Shown here piece after piece: positions 17,906-26,976 of a stretch of 64,000 bases of DNA. How positions within the stretch are numbered: position 1 is the stretch's first letter; each line of letters opens with the position of its first letter. The stretch comes from Sulfurirhabdus sp043759595 (lineage in GTDB: Bacteria; Pseudomonadota; Gammaproteobacteria; Burkholderiales; SMCO01). The stretch covers positions 23,106-87,105 of the forward strand of contig JAYVLG010000173.1 of the NCBI GenBank assembly GCA_043759595.1. Reading direction: 5' to 3'. The notes beneath the pieces were generated by a model. The model searched no databases, was not told where the DNA came from, and saw only the letters and a list, made by a program, of their open reading frames with translations. Both the position numbers and the translations under genes were made by a program.

Positions 17906-17970
17906 ATTTTTTCCTGATCAATATCTGTGAAACCAAGAGGTGGCGCTAAACCATCCCCCTTTTAAAATCC

Positions 17971-17989
17971 AACCTGCAACGTGCAGGTT
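17971..17989. terminator. Hairpin between leuD and leuB
   Basis: AACCTGCA and TGCAGGTT form an 8-bp stem with a 3-base loop. Plus-strand reading continues into TTTATA; minus-strand reading continues into GGATTTTAAAA. It lies in the leuD-leuB gap and may partly terminate or punctuate the leu transcript. Confidence 0.5.
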
Positions 17990-18032
17990 TTATATCCAAA
18001 AATTCAGAGCAAAGCGCCGTAACGCTAAATCA

Positions 18033-18671
18033 TCAAGTAAACAGCCAGGGGGTTTCTTGCTGACGTTTATCTTCGTAAGCCTTGATTTTATCAACGTGAC
18101 GCAGTGTCAACCCTATGTCGTCCAACCCATTCAGCAAGCAATATTTACGAAATGCATCCACCGAGAAGGCAAATACCCTGCCTGTTGGTGTGGTCACCGT
18201 TTGCGTTTCAAGATTAATTGTCAGACGATAACCTTCTGTTTCACTCGTTTCACGAAATAACAAATCCACATCTTGCGCATCCAGCACAATTGGCAATATT
18301 CCGTTTTTAAAGCAATTATTGAAGAAAATATCTGCAAAACTTGGCGCGATAATGGCACGAAAACCAAAATCTTCCAACGCCCAGGGCGCATGTTCACGGG
18401 ATGAACCACAGCCGAAATTTTCACGTGCCAGTAGCACCTGCGCCCCCTGATAGCGCTCCAGATTCAGAACAAATTCGGGGTTAACGGGGCGATTGGAGTT
18501 ATCCATACCAGGTTCGCCATGATCAAGATAGCGCCATTCATCAAATAAATTGGGGCCAAACCCGGTCCGTTTAATTGACTTCAAAAATTGCTTGGGAATG
18601 ATTGCATCCGTATCAACGTTTGCCCTGTCAAGGGGCGCAACCAAACCATCAAGCCGAGTAAACTTATCCAT
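18033..18671 (-). CDS. leuD: 3-isopropylmalate dehydratase small subunit
   Basis: The small (swivel-domain) subunit of the aconitase-type isomerase of leucine synthesis. The protein is 212 residues with ANVDTDAIIPKQFLK near the N-terminus and NFGCGSSREHAPWAL for substrate binding. It starts two bases after the stop of the small lipoprotein gene, so the two are certainly co-translated from one message. Confidence 0.97.
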   Translation of the reverse strand: MDKFTRLDGLVAPLDRANVDTDAIIPKQFLKSIKRTGFGPNLFDEWRYLDHGEPGMDNSNRPVNPEFVLNLERYQGAQVLLARENFGCGSSREHAPWALEDFGFRAIIAPSFADIFFNNCFKNGILPIVLDAQDVDLLFRETSETEGYRLTINLETQTVTTPTGRVFAFSVDAFRKYCLLNGLDDIGLTLRHVDKIKAYEDKRQQETPWLFT

Positions 18672-18673
18672 TA

Positions 18674-18817
18674 CTACCTCTTTTTCTCGTCAGCTTTTTT
18701 TTCAATCTTATCGCCCAATTTGGACACATCCTTGCCAAAACCTTCCATAGTGTTACAACCTGCCAAGCCCATCAGAGAGAGTGTTAACACAAACAAAAAT
18801 ACTTTCTTCATCAACAT
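18674..18817 (-). CDS. Entericidin A/B family small lipoprotein
   Basis: A 47-residue lipoprotein precursor: MLMKK, a hydrophobic run VFLFVLTLSLMG, then lipobox LAGC (Cys21), followed by a short mature part with the entericidin-like pattern MEGFGKDVSKLGDKIEKKA. AGGAG lies eight bases upstream of the start. It sits between leuC and leuD with only two bases before leuD. Entericidins are a small membrane lipoprotein family linked to stress and cell lysis in E. coli; the meaning of the location inside the leu operon is unknown, though I recall this arrangement in other Betaproteobacteria. Confidence 0.82.
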   Translation of the reverse strand: MLMKKVFLFVLTLSLMGLAGCNTMEGFGKDVSKLGDKIEKKADEKKR

Positions 18818-18837
18818 GAAACTGCTCCTACAAAGTG

Positions 18838-20247
18838 TTATGCCGGCATATTTCGAACATCAGCGAAATGCCCGGCAATAGCCGCAGCAGCAGCCATTGC
18901 CGGGCTAACCAGGTGCGTTCTGCTACCCGGTCCCTGGCGTCCTTCAAAATTTCGATTGGATGTTGATGCACAGCGCTCACCTGGCTCAAGTTTGTCCGCA
19001 TTCATTGCGAGACACATGGAACAGCCCGGCTCACGCCACTCAAAGCCTGCATCAACGAAAATTTTATCCAGGCCTTCCAGCTCTGCCTGCTTTTTTACCA
19101 GACCAGAACCTGGCACCACCATTGCCAGTTTGATGTTTTTAGCAATATGCCTGCCTCGAGCCACATCTGCCGCAGCGCGTAAATCCTCAATTCTGGAGTT
19201 AGTGCACGAACCAATAAATACCTTGTCAATCTGAATGTCAGTGATGGGTGTATTAGGCTGCAAACCCATATATTTCAGAGCATGTTCTATACTGCTGCGC
19301 TTAACTGGGTCACTTTCCATTGCAGGGTCAGGCACTGTACCATCAACAGTCGTGACCATTTCTGGTGAGGTACCCCACGTCACCTGCGGCATGATCCGGG
19401 CGGCATCCATTGTGATTACTCTATCGAACTGCGCATCAGGATCGCTCACCAAAGCACGCCAGTTAGCAACAGCCAGATCCCACATTTCCCCTTTTGGAGC
19501 AAAGGGGCGGCCTTTTACGTAGTCAATGGTTGTGTCATCAACGGCTACCATTCCGGCACGTGCCCCTGCTTCAATAGCCATGTTGCACAGTGTCATGCGC
19601 CCTTCCATGGACAGGCTGCGAATGGCACTGCCTGAAAACTCGATAGCATAACCTGTGCCGCCTGCAGTTCCGATATGCCCGATAATCGCAAGTGCTATAT
19701 CTTTTGCTGTTACGCCAGTTCCAAGGGTACCCTCAACCAGTATTTGCATGGCTCTGGATTTTTTCTGAAGCAAACACTGCGTCGCCAGGACATGTTCAAC
19801 CTCGCTGGTACCGATACCTTGGGCCAATGCGGCAAAAGCGCCATGAGTACTGGTATGGGAATCTCCGCACACTACCGTCATTCCGGGAAGTGTTGCCCCC
19901 TGCTCGGGTCCGATAACATGCACGATACCCTGACGCACATCATCCATTTTAAATTCAGTGATACCAAATTCTTCACAATTCTGGTCCAGTGTTTCTACTT
20001 GCAGTCGTGAAACAGGGTCAGCAATACCGTGGCTCCGATCAGTTGTTGGGACATTGTGGTCGGCCACAGCGAGATTGGCGTTTATTCGCCTTGGCTTGCG
20101 GCCTTCAAGGCGCAAACCTTCAAAAGCCTGGGGGCTAGTTACTTCATGCACCAAGTGACGGTCTATATACAGCAATGCTGTTCCGTCTGATTCTTCATGC
20201 ACTACATGTTGCTGCCACAATTTATCGTAAAGGGTTTGGTTGCTCAT
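18838..20247 (-). CDS. leuC: 3-isopropylmalate dehydratase large subunit
   Basis: The [4Fe-4S] catalytic subunit that isomerises 2- to 3-isopropylmalate with LeuD. The protein is 469 residues; FIGSCTNSRIEDLRAAA and GCSMCLAMN supply the three cluster cysteines, and VVCGDSHTSTHGAFAA is the conserved aconitase-family segment. First gene of the leuC-entericidin-leuD-leuB run on this strand. Confidence 0.97.
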   Translation of the reverse strand: MSNQTLYDKLWQQHVVHEESDGTALLYIDRHLVHEVTSPQAFEGLRLEGRKPRRINANLAVADHNVPTTDRSHGIADPVSRLQVETLDQNCEEFGITEFKMDDVRQGIVHVIGPEQGATLPGMTVVCGDSHTSTHGAFAALAQGIGTSEVEHVLATQCLLQKKSRAMQILVEGTLGTGVTAKDIALAIIGHIGTAGGTGYAIEFSGSAIRSLSMEGRMTLCNMAIEAGARAGMVAVDDTTIDYVKGRPFAPKGEMWDLAVANWRALVSDPDAQFDRVITMDAARIMPQVTWGTSPEMVTTVDGTVPDPAMESDPVKRSSIEHALKYMGLQPNTPITDIQIDKVFIGSCTNSRIEDLRAAADVARGRHIAKNIKLAMVVPGSGLVKKQAELEGLDKIFVDAGFEWREPGCSMCLAMNADKLEPGERCASTSNRNFEGRQGPGSRTHLVSPAMAAAAAIAGHFADVRNMPA

Positions 20248-20325
20248 AATGGATGGGGCAATAAAATAGTAAATTATTACATAATGGTGGTCGAAGGGGT
20301 AGAGCCCGTGGTTACAAACTGTTCA

Positions 20326-21480
20326 TCATGCCACTTGCTTATCTTTTAATCCCACTTTCCAGATCAGCAGAACCATAGCAAGAAAAGCAAAACCTGACGC
20401 AATGGTAAAGGTCACATTAGGTCCGAGAGAATCCCAGCTGTATCCACTATACAGGCCGCCTAGCGTACCACCAGCACCAAATGCTACGCTATTGTATATG
20501 CCCTGCCCCTTGGATTGGTGCTTCCCCTTAAAGTGGTGATGTATCAAAGCTACAGCAGATGCATGGTAAGAGCCAAAACTGGCAGCATGCAGAATTTGTG
20601 CGAACAGAATTACTCCTAACCATTCCACCCCCCATGCAATCAATAAAAAACGCAACACCGCCATGGCGAAGCTGAACAGCAATATTTGCTGCAGCGTGAA
20701 AATGCGAAATAGCTTCGGCATCCAGATAAATACGGCGATTTCACAAATAACGCCTAATGCCCATAACCAACCCACGCTGCTTTTACTATAGCCGTTATCC
20801 ACCAGATAAATCGAATAAAAGGTGTAATAAGGCCCATGTGCAGCTGCCATCAAAAAACAGGCTGCAATCAAAGCAAATACTTCTGGCTTTTTTATAATGT
20901 GCCAGACAGAAAGATGGTCTGTTTCATGGGCAATCACCTGCGCTTCGGGGATATATCGGGAAAAAAGAACCAACCCTGCCATCATGCCCAATATTGCCCA
21001 CAGTAAAAAGCGGATCGGCATGAAATCCAGCAAATAGCCCAGACCAACTACAGCCAGAATAAAACCAATTGAACCCCACAGGCGAATTTTACCGTATTGG
21101 TCGGTTTTTTTGCCCAGATGACTGAGGGTAGTCGCTTCAACGAGTGGCAGTGATGCACTCCAAAAAAAACTCATCAGTGACATCACAATAAACAGCCAGA
21201 GAAAACTGGTTCCGAAAAACACACCAATATAGCTTGCCATGCTGGCCATTGCTGCAATCTGTACGATCAAAACCCGTTTGCCATGACGGTCAGCAATCCA
21301 GCTCCAGATATTGGGCGCAAAAATGCGCATTACCTGAAGTAAAGACATGAGCACGCCAATCTGAAAAGCGTTAAATTCGAGTGATTTTAGATATAGGCCC
21401 CAGAACGGTGCCATGGCGCCAACAAAGGCGAAGTAAAAAAAGTAGAAGCCGGAAAGGCGCCAGTAAGGGAGGTTTTGCAT
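20326..21480 (-). CDS. Major facilitator superfamily transporter
   Basis: A 384-residue protein with about twelve hydrophobic segments in two halves and a central cytoplasmic loop near residues 180-200. The N-terminus NLPYWRLSGFYFFYFAFVGAM and the DRHGKR loop after the second helix resemble the MFS_1-like group that includes phenylpropionate transporter HcaT and sugar transporters. The substrate cannot be assigned. A palindromic repeat separates it from aroC. Confidence 0.82.
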   Translation of the reverse strand: MQNLPYWRLSGFYFFYFAFVGAMAPFWGLYLKSLEFNAFQIGVLMSLLQVMRIFAPNIWSWIADRHGKRVLIVQIAAMASMASYIGVFFGTSFLWLFIVMSLMSFFWSASLPLVEATTLSHLGKKTDQYGKIRLWGSIGFILAVVGLGYLLDFMPIRFLLWAILGMMAGLVLFSRYIPEAQVIAHETDHLSVWHIIKKPEVFALIAACFLMAAAHGPYYTFYSIYLVDNGYSKSSVGWLWALGVICEIAVFIWMPKLFRIFTLQQILLFSFAMAVLRFLLIAWGVEWLGVILFAQILHAASFGSYHASAVALIHHHFKGKHQSKGQGIYNSVAFGAGGTLGGLYSGYSWDSLGPNVTFTIASGFAFLAMVLLIWKVGLKDKQVA

Positions 21481-21490
21481 AAATTCATTT

Positions 21491-21623
21491 CACCGCAAAG
21501 GCGCGGAAGTGCGGAGAATAATTAAGCCCCATGCTGGCCAGCAAGAAATTGACATACCGAACAGTTTCAGTCGTTTTTCTTCCACACTCCCTTAGCTCTC
21601 TGCATCTCCGCGCCTCTGCGGTT
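21491..21623. repeat. Palindromic repeat element (CCGCAGAGGCGC type), copy 1
   Basis: The left arm ACCGCAAAGGCGCGG...GCGGAG (21492-21516) and the right arm CTCCGCGCCTCTGCGGTT (21606-21623) are imperfect inverted repeats around about 90 bp. The right arm runs into the aroC stop codon at 21622-21624. A closely related element is present at 52538-52667 and a diverged one at 25739-25868, so this is a dispersed repeat rather than a local terminator. Confidence 0.75.
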
Positions 21624-22731
21624 AATCATCTTTTTTAACTGAACCAGGAATTTTCGGCGTCGTACACACCACATCCGCATTTTGAGCACGGTGACGCAAA
21701 GCCTGATCCATCAGCACGATAGCCATCATTGCTTCCGCAATCGGTGTGGCGCGAATACCCACACAGGGATCGTGCCGCCCTTCTGTAGACACCACGACTG
21801 GATTACCCGCCTTGTCAATGGAGCGACGCGGCAAACGAATACTGGAGGTGGGTTTGATCGCAATATGGGCAATAATATCCTGCCCGGTTGAAATCCCCCC
21901 CAGAACACCACCAGCATGATTACTCAAAAACCCTTCTGGTGTCAGTTCATCTCCATGCTCCGTGCCTTTTTGATTGACACAATCAAATCCGGCGCCAATT
22001 TCCACACCTTTAACTGCGTTGATACTCATTAACGCATAAGCGAGGTCTGCATCCAGACGATCATAGACGGGTTCACCCCAACCCACGGGAACATTTTCTG
22101 CAACAACGCTGATTTTGGCGCCAATGGAATCACCGGATTTACGCAACTGATCCATATAGGTTTCCAGTTGGGGCACAAAACTCTCATCCGCCACAAAAAA
22201 AGGATTATCATTGACTTTATCCCAGCTAATGAAAGGAACAACAATAGGGCCTAACTGAGAAAGATAAGCACGGATCGTGACACCATAACGCTCATGCAAC
22301 CATTTTTTGGCTACCGAACCCGCTGCAACCCGCACTGCAGTTTCCCTAGCAGAGGAACGTCCACCACCTCGATAGTCGCGAATGCCATATTTTTGCCAAT
22401 AAGTGTAATCGGCATGCCCTGGACGAAACGTTTCAGCGATATTGCCATAGTCCTTGCTACGTTGATCTTCATTCCGTATTAATAACGCTATTGGTGCACC
22501 AGTGGTTTTACCTTCAAAAACGCCAGACAAGATTTCCACCGTGTCGGATTCCCGTCTTTGGGTCACATGGCGAGAAGTGCCCGGCTTGCGGCGATCCAGG
22601 TCAAATTGAATATCTTCTGCAGACAAAGCCATTCCTGGAGGGCAACCGTCAACAACACAACCAATTGCTGGGCCATGAGATTCACCAAAAGAAGTCACAC
22701 TAAATAATTTGCCTAGGGTATTTCCCGACAT
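21622..22731 (-). CDS. aroC: Chorismate synthase
   Basis: Last step of the shikimate pathway, converting EPSP to chorismate with reduced FMN. The 369-residue protein carries all three family signatures: GESHGPAIGCVVDGCPPG, the YRGGGRSSARETAVRVAAG segment and RHDPCVGIRATPIAEAM. The last codon and stop abut a palindromic repeat, so the C-terminus may have been set by that insertion. Confidence 0.97.
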   Translation of the reverse strand: MSGNTLGKLFSVTSFGESHGPAIGCVVDGCPPGMALSAEDIQFDLDRRKPGTSRHVTQRRESDTVEILSGVFEGKTTGAPIALLIRNEDQRSKDYGNIAETFRPGHADYTYWQKYGIRDYRGGGRSSARETAVRVAAGSVAKKWLHERYGVTIRAYLSQLGPIVVPFISWDKVNDNPFFVADESFVPQLETYMDQLRKSGDSIGAKISVVAENVPVGWGEPVYDRLDADLAYALMSINAVKGVEIGAGFDCVNQKGTEHGDELTPEGFLSNHAGGVLGGISTGQDIIAHIAIKPTSSIRLPRRSIDKAGNPVVVSTEGRHDPCVGIRATPIAEAMMAIVLMDQALRHRAQNADVVCTTPKIPGSVKKDD

Positions 22732-23105
22732 CGCTATCCATCTCGCAATAAATAAAGTTGGTTATCAGTTTAACATAGGCAGATTCATTCCAAGGTGCGT
22801 CTTGGCAGTAAAATTTTTGGATAATTTATTTAGTCACAGACAACAAGACAATTGTTCCACACATTTTCAAACTCGGTTTCAAAAACATTATTCCCTTCTA
22901 TACTTGTTAACCTGGAGGTTGAAATTCGGTCCATCCAGTTCAATTCGGGCAACGAGGAGTCACAGTGAAAGCCATATGAATGACCGCTGCAGGCAATCCA
23001 GAGTACTGCAGCCTTCTGAATTACCTGCACCTGATTTACCCAGCTCCTGCCGCTTGTGCGTTTGTATGCTGTATAATCGAATAACCACTTAATCTGATAT
23101 ATGAT
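22732..23105. other. Gene-free interval between aroC and pepA
   Basis: No convincing gene is seen in these 374 bp. The open frames here (for example a 127-codon frame on the plus strand) have no ribosome site and no family resemblance. A TATAAT occurs at about 23071-23076 on the plus strand but no plus-strand gene follows it. The right end holds an AATCTGA/TCAGATT hairpin at about 23092-23115 over the end of the aminopeptidase gene. A short frame starting at 22977 (38 residues) has an upstream GAGGAG, but the spacing to its ATG is too long to support it. Confidence 0.4.
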
Positions 23106-24530
23106 TCAGATTAGCTTCAACATGCGAATCCCCCAACTCACACCAAACCCGGTAACATCACTCGCTACCGCTCCCAATCCACCATCGCAACGACTGGCAG
23201 ACAGATCCATATGTACCCAGGGAGTATCATCCACAAAACGCTGCAGAAACTTAGCAGCAAGAATATGATCCGCCTCGCCATCCAATGTACATTGCTTGAT
23301 ATCTGCCACTTTGCTGTCCAGCACAGCTTCATAATCGCTGTCCATCGGAAATGCACAGACTCGTTCGCCAGATTCGACACCCGCATCCAACGCTTTGCTT
23401 GTTAACGCATCCCGATTACTGAAAACACCACTATATCGATTACCCAGCGCCGTGACGCAACTGCCTGTCAAAGTAGCAAAATCAATCATGAAATCAGGCT
23501 TCTCTCTTGAAGCTAGCGTCAGTGTATCGGCCAACACCATGCGCCCTTCCGCATCAGTATGAATAATTTCAATGGTTGTGCCATTTATCGCTATTACAAC
23601 ATCATTCTGTTTGTAAGCCTTAGGACTGATATGGTTTTGCGCAAGTGCTACCCAGCAATCAATATTGACAGGCAGTTTTTGACGTGTAGCTGCCAGTAAT
23701 ATTCCCAAAGCGACTGCCGAGCCATTCATATCTTCATGCATACCATGCATATATTTGGCAGGTTTCAGATTGTGCCCACCTGTATCAAAACAGATACCCT
23801 TACCTACAAGCGCAATCGTCTTTTTTGCATCTTTATGTGAATAACGAACGTGCACAATTGCAGCATCTTCTTCAGCACTTCCCTGGGCAACTGCAACAAA
23901 AGCGCCTGCACCCAGTTTACGCAGTTTTTTCATATCGAATTCAGTTACTTTCCAGTTATTCTCCTTCGAAAGCTGGCGAATTCGTTCACGATAAAGTCCC
24001 GGCGTCAGGTCATTTGCAGGCAGCAAAGTCAGCTCACGAGCAAGCAGATTTCCTTCCGCCTTTGCCTTTATATCTGCAAATTTTCCCGGATCTTTATAAC
24101 CATACAAAGTAACGCTCGTCAGCATGTTTTGAGGCACCTTCTTTTTGCGTACCGGTAAACGTGCACCATTCACCCAAGCTGTGTATAGGCCAGCAGTTGC
24201 CGCATTGCGTCTTTCCTTTTCATTGCCATAAACACTGATAGCCAATTGTTGTGGATGCTCCGCCAACAGCAAATCAACCGCTTTCCGCATAATGGTCAAT
24301 TGATCAAACCTGGATTTGCTGAGATCAAGCATCACCCATACAGCCATTGCACCATGCTCCAGATCGCAACTGATTGGATTTTCAATCAATTCATTCATTT
24401 TTATACCGCGACGAGCAACCGCTGCATTCAATTTTTCAAGATAGGGAATTGCGACCCCAGCAAACCCATTTTTTTTGACAGGCAAAACAAACAGAATATG
24501 CGAATATTCGGCACCATTAATTTCCGACAT
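23106..24530 (-). CDS. Leucyl aminopeptidase family protein (M17)
   Basis: A two-metal cytosolic aminopeptidase of 474 residues. The C-terminal catalytic domain has VGKGICFDTGGHNLK (metal Lys and Asp, with catalytic Lys nearby), EDMNGSAVALG, and the family signature in the form HTDAEGRMVLADTL, where most family members have NTDAEGRL. The signature Asp and Glu that bind metal are kept, so it should be active. The frame extends upstream to a GTG at 24581; the ATG at 24530 is chosen because the protein then begins like related sequences, although its AGG is close. Close to PepA and PepB-like proteins; the exact subgroup is not certain. Confidence 0.86.
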   Translation of the reverse strand: MSEINGAEYSHILFVLPVKKNGFAGVAIPYLEKLNAAVARRGIKMNELIENPISCDLEHGAMAVWVMLDLSKSRFDQLTIMRKAVDLLLAEHPQQLAISVYGNEKERRNAATAGLYTAWVNGARLPVRKKKVPQNMLTSVTLYGYKDPGKFADIKAKAEGNLLARELTLLPANDLTPGLYRERIRQLSKENNWKVTEFDMKKLRKLGAGAFVAVAQGSAEEDAAIVHVRYSHKDAKKTIALVGKGICFDTGGHNLKPAKYMHGMHEDMNGSAVALGILLAATRQKLPVNIDCWVALAQNHISPKAYKQNDVVIAINGTTIEIIHTDAEGRMVLADTLTLASREKPDFMIDFATLTGSCVTALGNRYSGVFSNRDALTSKALDAGVESGERVCAFPMDSDYEAVLDSKVADIKQCTLDGEADHILAAKFLQRFVDDTPWVHMDLSASRCDGGLGAVASDVTGFGVSWGIRMLKLI

Positions 24531-24602
24531 TACCTTTTGATTTTGTATTAATTTTTCAACCACAGACACCCCCGGCGACACACTATGGACTACAGTAAAA
24601 AC

Positions 24603-24630
24603 TTGACCAAAACAGTTAAGTTAGTAATGA
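24603..24630 (+). promoter_or_regulatory. Possible promoter of the pyruvate dehydrogenase operon
   Basis: TTGACC (24603-24608) and TAATGA (24625-24630) are separated by 16 bases, about 145 bp before the E1 alpha start. The match to a sigma-70 promoter is moderate. The rest of the leader shows no clear operator. Confidence 0.35.
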
Positions 24631-24774
24631 TAGCAAGTTTATTCAGCTAGCCAATAAGGCAAATTACAAGCAGGAACAATGAAGTAGCAAGAATCATCGC
24701 TATTTGCCGAGCTGTTAACGCAAGTTACTTAAAGCTCAAGCTCGGCGCAAGGATTAATTGATAAGGAATTACCC

Positions 24775-25734
24775 ATGAAATTGGAAGATAAAAAACGCAT
24801 CCTGCGCGGAATGGTGTTATCACGGCGCTTTGAAGAACGCTGCTATCAAGCGTTTATCGAACGTAAAATTGGTGGTTTCATGCACCTTTATCCTGGTCAG
24901 GAAGCCTGCGCAACGGCTGTAATGGAAGCAGCGCGCCCTGGAGAAGATTATGTGATCACCGGTTACCGCGATCACATCCATGCCATCCTGTGTGGCACTG
25001 ATCCCAAAGCAGTGATGGCTGAACTGTATGCCAAAGAAACAGGTTGCTCCAAAGGTCGCGGTGGTTCCATGCACATTTTTGACGTTGAGCATCGTTTCAT
25101 GGGTGGCTACGCTTTGGTTGGCGGTCCATTCCCACTAGCTGCGGGCATTGCCAAAGGCATTCAATTAAAAGGCGGAGATGAAATCGCTATTTGTTTCCTG
25201 GGTGACGCTGCCAATAACCAAGGTACATTCCACGAAACCATGAACATGGCCAAGGTATATAACTTGCCTGTCCTGTTTGTCTGCGAAAACAACCAATATG
25301 GTATTGGCACAGCGATTCATCGTTCCACTGCCGTGCTTGATCAGTTCAAGCGTGTCTGCGCTTATGAAATTGAATCTTCACAGTGCGACGGTCAAGATTT
25401 CGACGTAGTATATGAACACGCTAAGAAGGCGGTTGATCATGTACGCAGCAAAAAAGGGCCTTATTTTCTTGAACTGATGACCTACCGTTATCGAGGCCAC
25501 TCCATGTCTGATTCCCGCGGCTATCGTACTCGTGAAGAAGAAGAACTGTGGAAGCTGCGCGACCCGATTCTGATTCTGCGTGATCGCCTGCTCGATGCAA
25601 AAGCACTCACCATGGATGAATACACAACCATGGAAAAAGAAATCGACGCTTACATCGAAAACGAAGTCATCAAGTTCGCTGAAGAATCACCTGAACCCGA
25701 TGTAGCTGACCTCGAAAAATACGTGTTAGCTTAA
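24775..25734 (+). CDS. pdhA: Pyruvate dehydrogenase E1 component, alpha subunit
   Basis: Thiamin-diphosphate half of the heterotetrameric E1. The protein is 319 residues, with GGSMHIFD and the ThDP motif GDAANNQGTFHE...ENN near residues 143-172, and the phosphorylation-loop-like RYRGHSMSDSRGYRTREE. It works with the E1 beta gene downstream to decarboxylate pyruvate and acetylate the lipoyl domains of the E2-E3 fusion. AcoA-type dehydrogenases of the acetoin system are related, but a complete pdh set is here. AAGGAATTACCC precedes the ATG. Confidence 0.92.
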   Translation: MKLEDKKRILRGMVLSRRFEERCYQAFIERKIGGFMHLYPGQEACATAVMEAARPGEDYVITGYRDHIHAILCGTDPKAVMAELYAKETGCSKGRGGSMHIFDVEHRFMGGYALVGGPFPLAAGIAKGIQLKGGDEIAICFLGDAANNQGTFHETMNMAKVYNLPVLFVCENNQYGIGTAIHRSTAVLDQFKRVCAYEIESSQCDGQDFDVVYEHAKKAVDHVRSKKGPYFLELMTYRYRGHSMSDSRGYRTREEEELWKLRDPILILRDRLLDAKALTMDEYTTMEKEIDAYIENEVIKFAEESPEPDVADLEKYVLA

Positions 25735-25738
25735 ATAT

Positions 25739-25868
25739 ATTAACCACAGAGACTAAGAGACAAAGAGAGTTCATTGCAAAACCCAGGCTTGACACGTTCA
25801 ACCCTGCTTAACAATGTACACCTCCTGGAAAAAATTGCGTCTCTTCGTGCCTCTGTGTCTATGTGGCA
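25739..25868. repeat. Palindromic repeat element (AACCACAGAGAC type) inside the pdh operon
   Basis: The left arm TTAACCACAGAGACTAAGAG (about 25739-25768) and the right arm GTCTCTTCGTGCCTCTGTGTCT (about 25839-25862) form a long imperfect palindrome. It fills nearly all of the gap between E1 alpha and E1 beta. It belongs to the same broad class as the CCGCAGAGGCGC elements at 21491 and 52538. The transcript must read through it. Confidence 0.7.
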
Positions 25869-25889
25869 AAAGATTGAAAGGATAACAAC

Positions 25890-26873
25890 ATGGCAGAAAT
25901 AATGTACTGGGAAGCGATTCAGCGTGCCCATGATGAAGAAATGGCCCGTGACCCACTAGTCATCTGTATGGGTGAAGATATCGGCGTTGCCGGCGGCACG
26001 TACAAGGCAACCAAAGGGCTGTTCGAAAAATTCGGCCCGCTTCGCGTGATGGATACCCCTATTTCCGAGAACGGTTATACCGGTCTGGGTATTGGTGCAT
26101 CGTTCCTGGGAGTGCGTCCCATTATTGAAATCATGTCAGTCAACTTTGCCTGGCTAGCCATGGATCAAATTTTCAATTCGGCAGCGAAAGTACGCTACAT
26201 GTCTGGTGGACAATTGATTGCACCAGTCGTGATTCGCTCCCCTGGTGGAACAGCCCATCAGTTAGGCGCCCAGCACTCAGCCCGCATGGAAAAAGTTTTT
26301 ATGGGCATTGCCGGTCTGCGCGTGGTTACCCCAAGCAATCCAAAACAAGCTTATGGCCTGCTGAAATCAGCCGTCCGTTCAGATGACCCTGTGTTCATCA
26401 ACGAACATGAGCTGATGTACAACATGAAAGGTGAAGTGCCTGATGAAGAGTACTTCATGCCGCTGGAAGGCTCTGAAGTAACTCGCGCAGGTACAGACGT
26501 CACCCTGTTTGGTTATAATATTTCCGTACACTGGTGTATCAAGGCGGCAGAAATTCTGTCCAGGCAGCATGGCATCAACGCAGAAATCGTAGATCTTTAC
26601 TCGCTCTCTCCACTTGACCGTGCCGGCATCAAGAAATCTGTAAGTAAAACACACCGCGCCGTCATTGTTGAAGAAGACGAAGCGCCGGTTGGTGTGGGTT
26701 CAGAAGTCATAGCCATCATCAATGAAGAGTGCTTTTTTGAACTGGATGCCGCTCCTGTGCGCGTGCACGCAGTCAATGTGCCGATTCCATACAACCACAA
26801 GCTTGAAAAAGCAGCGATCCCTGATCATGAAGATGTGATCAAGGCAGTATTGAAAATGTTTGGCAAAGCATAA
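25890..26873 (+). CDS. pdhB: Pyruvate dehydrogenase E1 component, beta subunit
   Basis: A 327-residue transketolase-type subunit that completes E1. Landmarks are GEDIGVAGGTYKATKGLFEKFG near the N-terminus, the RVMDTPISENGYTGLGIG segment, and SPGGTAHQLGAQHS. The start at 25890 has AAGGATAACAAC before it. It is in the operon with E1 alpha and the E2-E3 fusion, with repeats on both sides. Confidence 0.93.
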   Translation: MAEIMYWEAIQRAHDEEMARDPLVICMGEDIGVAGGTYKATKGLFEKFGPLRVMDTPISENGYTGLGIGASFLGVRPIIEIMSVNFAWLAMDQIFNSAAKVRYMSGGQLIAPVVIRSPGGTAHQLGAQHSARMEKVFMGIAGLRVVTPSNPKQAYGLLKSAVRSDDPVFINEHELMYNMKGEVPDEEYFMPLEGSEVTRAGTDVTLFGYNISVHWCIKAAEILSRQHGINAEIVDLYSLSPLDRAGIKKSVSKTHRAVIVEEDEAPVGVGSEVIAIINEECFFELDAAPVRVHAVNVPIPYNHKLEKAAIPDHEDVIKAVLKMFGKA

Positions 26874-26885
26874 AATATCAAAATT

Positions 26886-26955
26886 GGACGCAGATGCACG
26901 CAGATTGACCAGGCAACCTGAAAATCTGCGTACATCTGTGAAAATCCGCGTCCTG
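26886..26955. repeat. Palindromic repeat element (GGACGCAGAT type) inside the pdh operon
   Basis: GGACGCAGATGCACGCAGATT (about 26886-26906) is answered by AATCTGCGTACATCTGTG and ATCCGCGTCC (about 26923-26954) on the other side of a short loop. It occupies most of the gap between E1 beta and the E2-E3 gene. It is a second, different family of dispersed palindrome in this operon. Confidence 0.7.
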
Positions 26956-26976
26956 TAACACAACTAGGAATTCAGC

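Noticed and set aside
22709..23092. 127-codon plus-strand frame spanning the aroC start and the gap before pepA
   Set aside because: It overlaps the aroC 5' end, has no ribosome site and shows no resemblance to a known protein.
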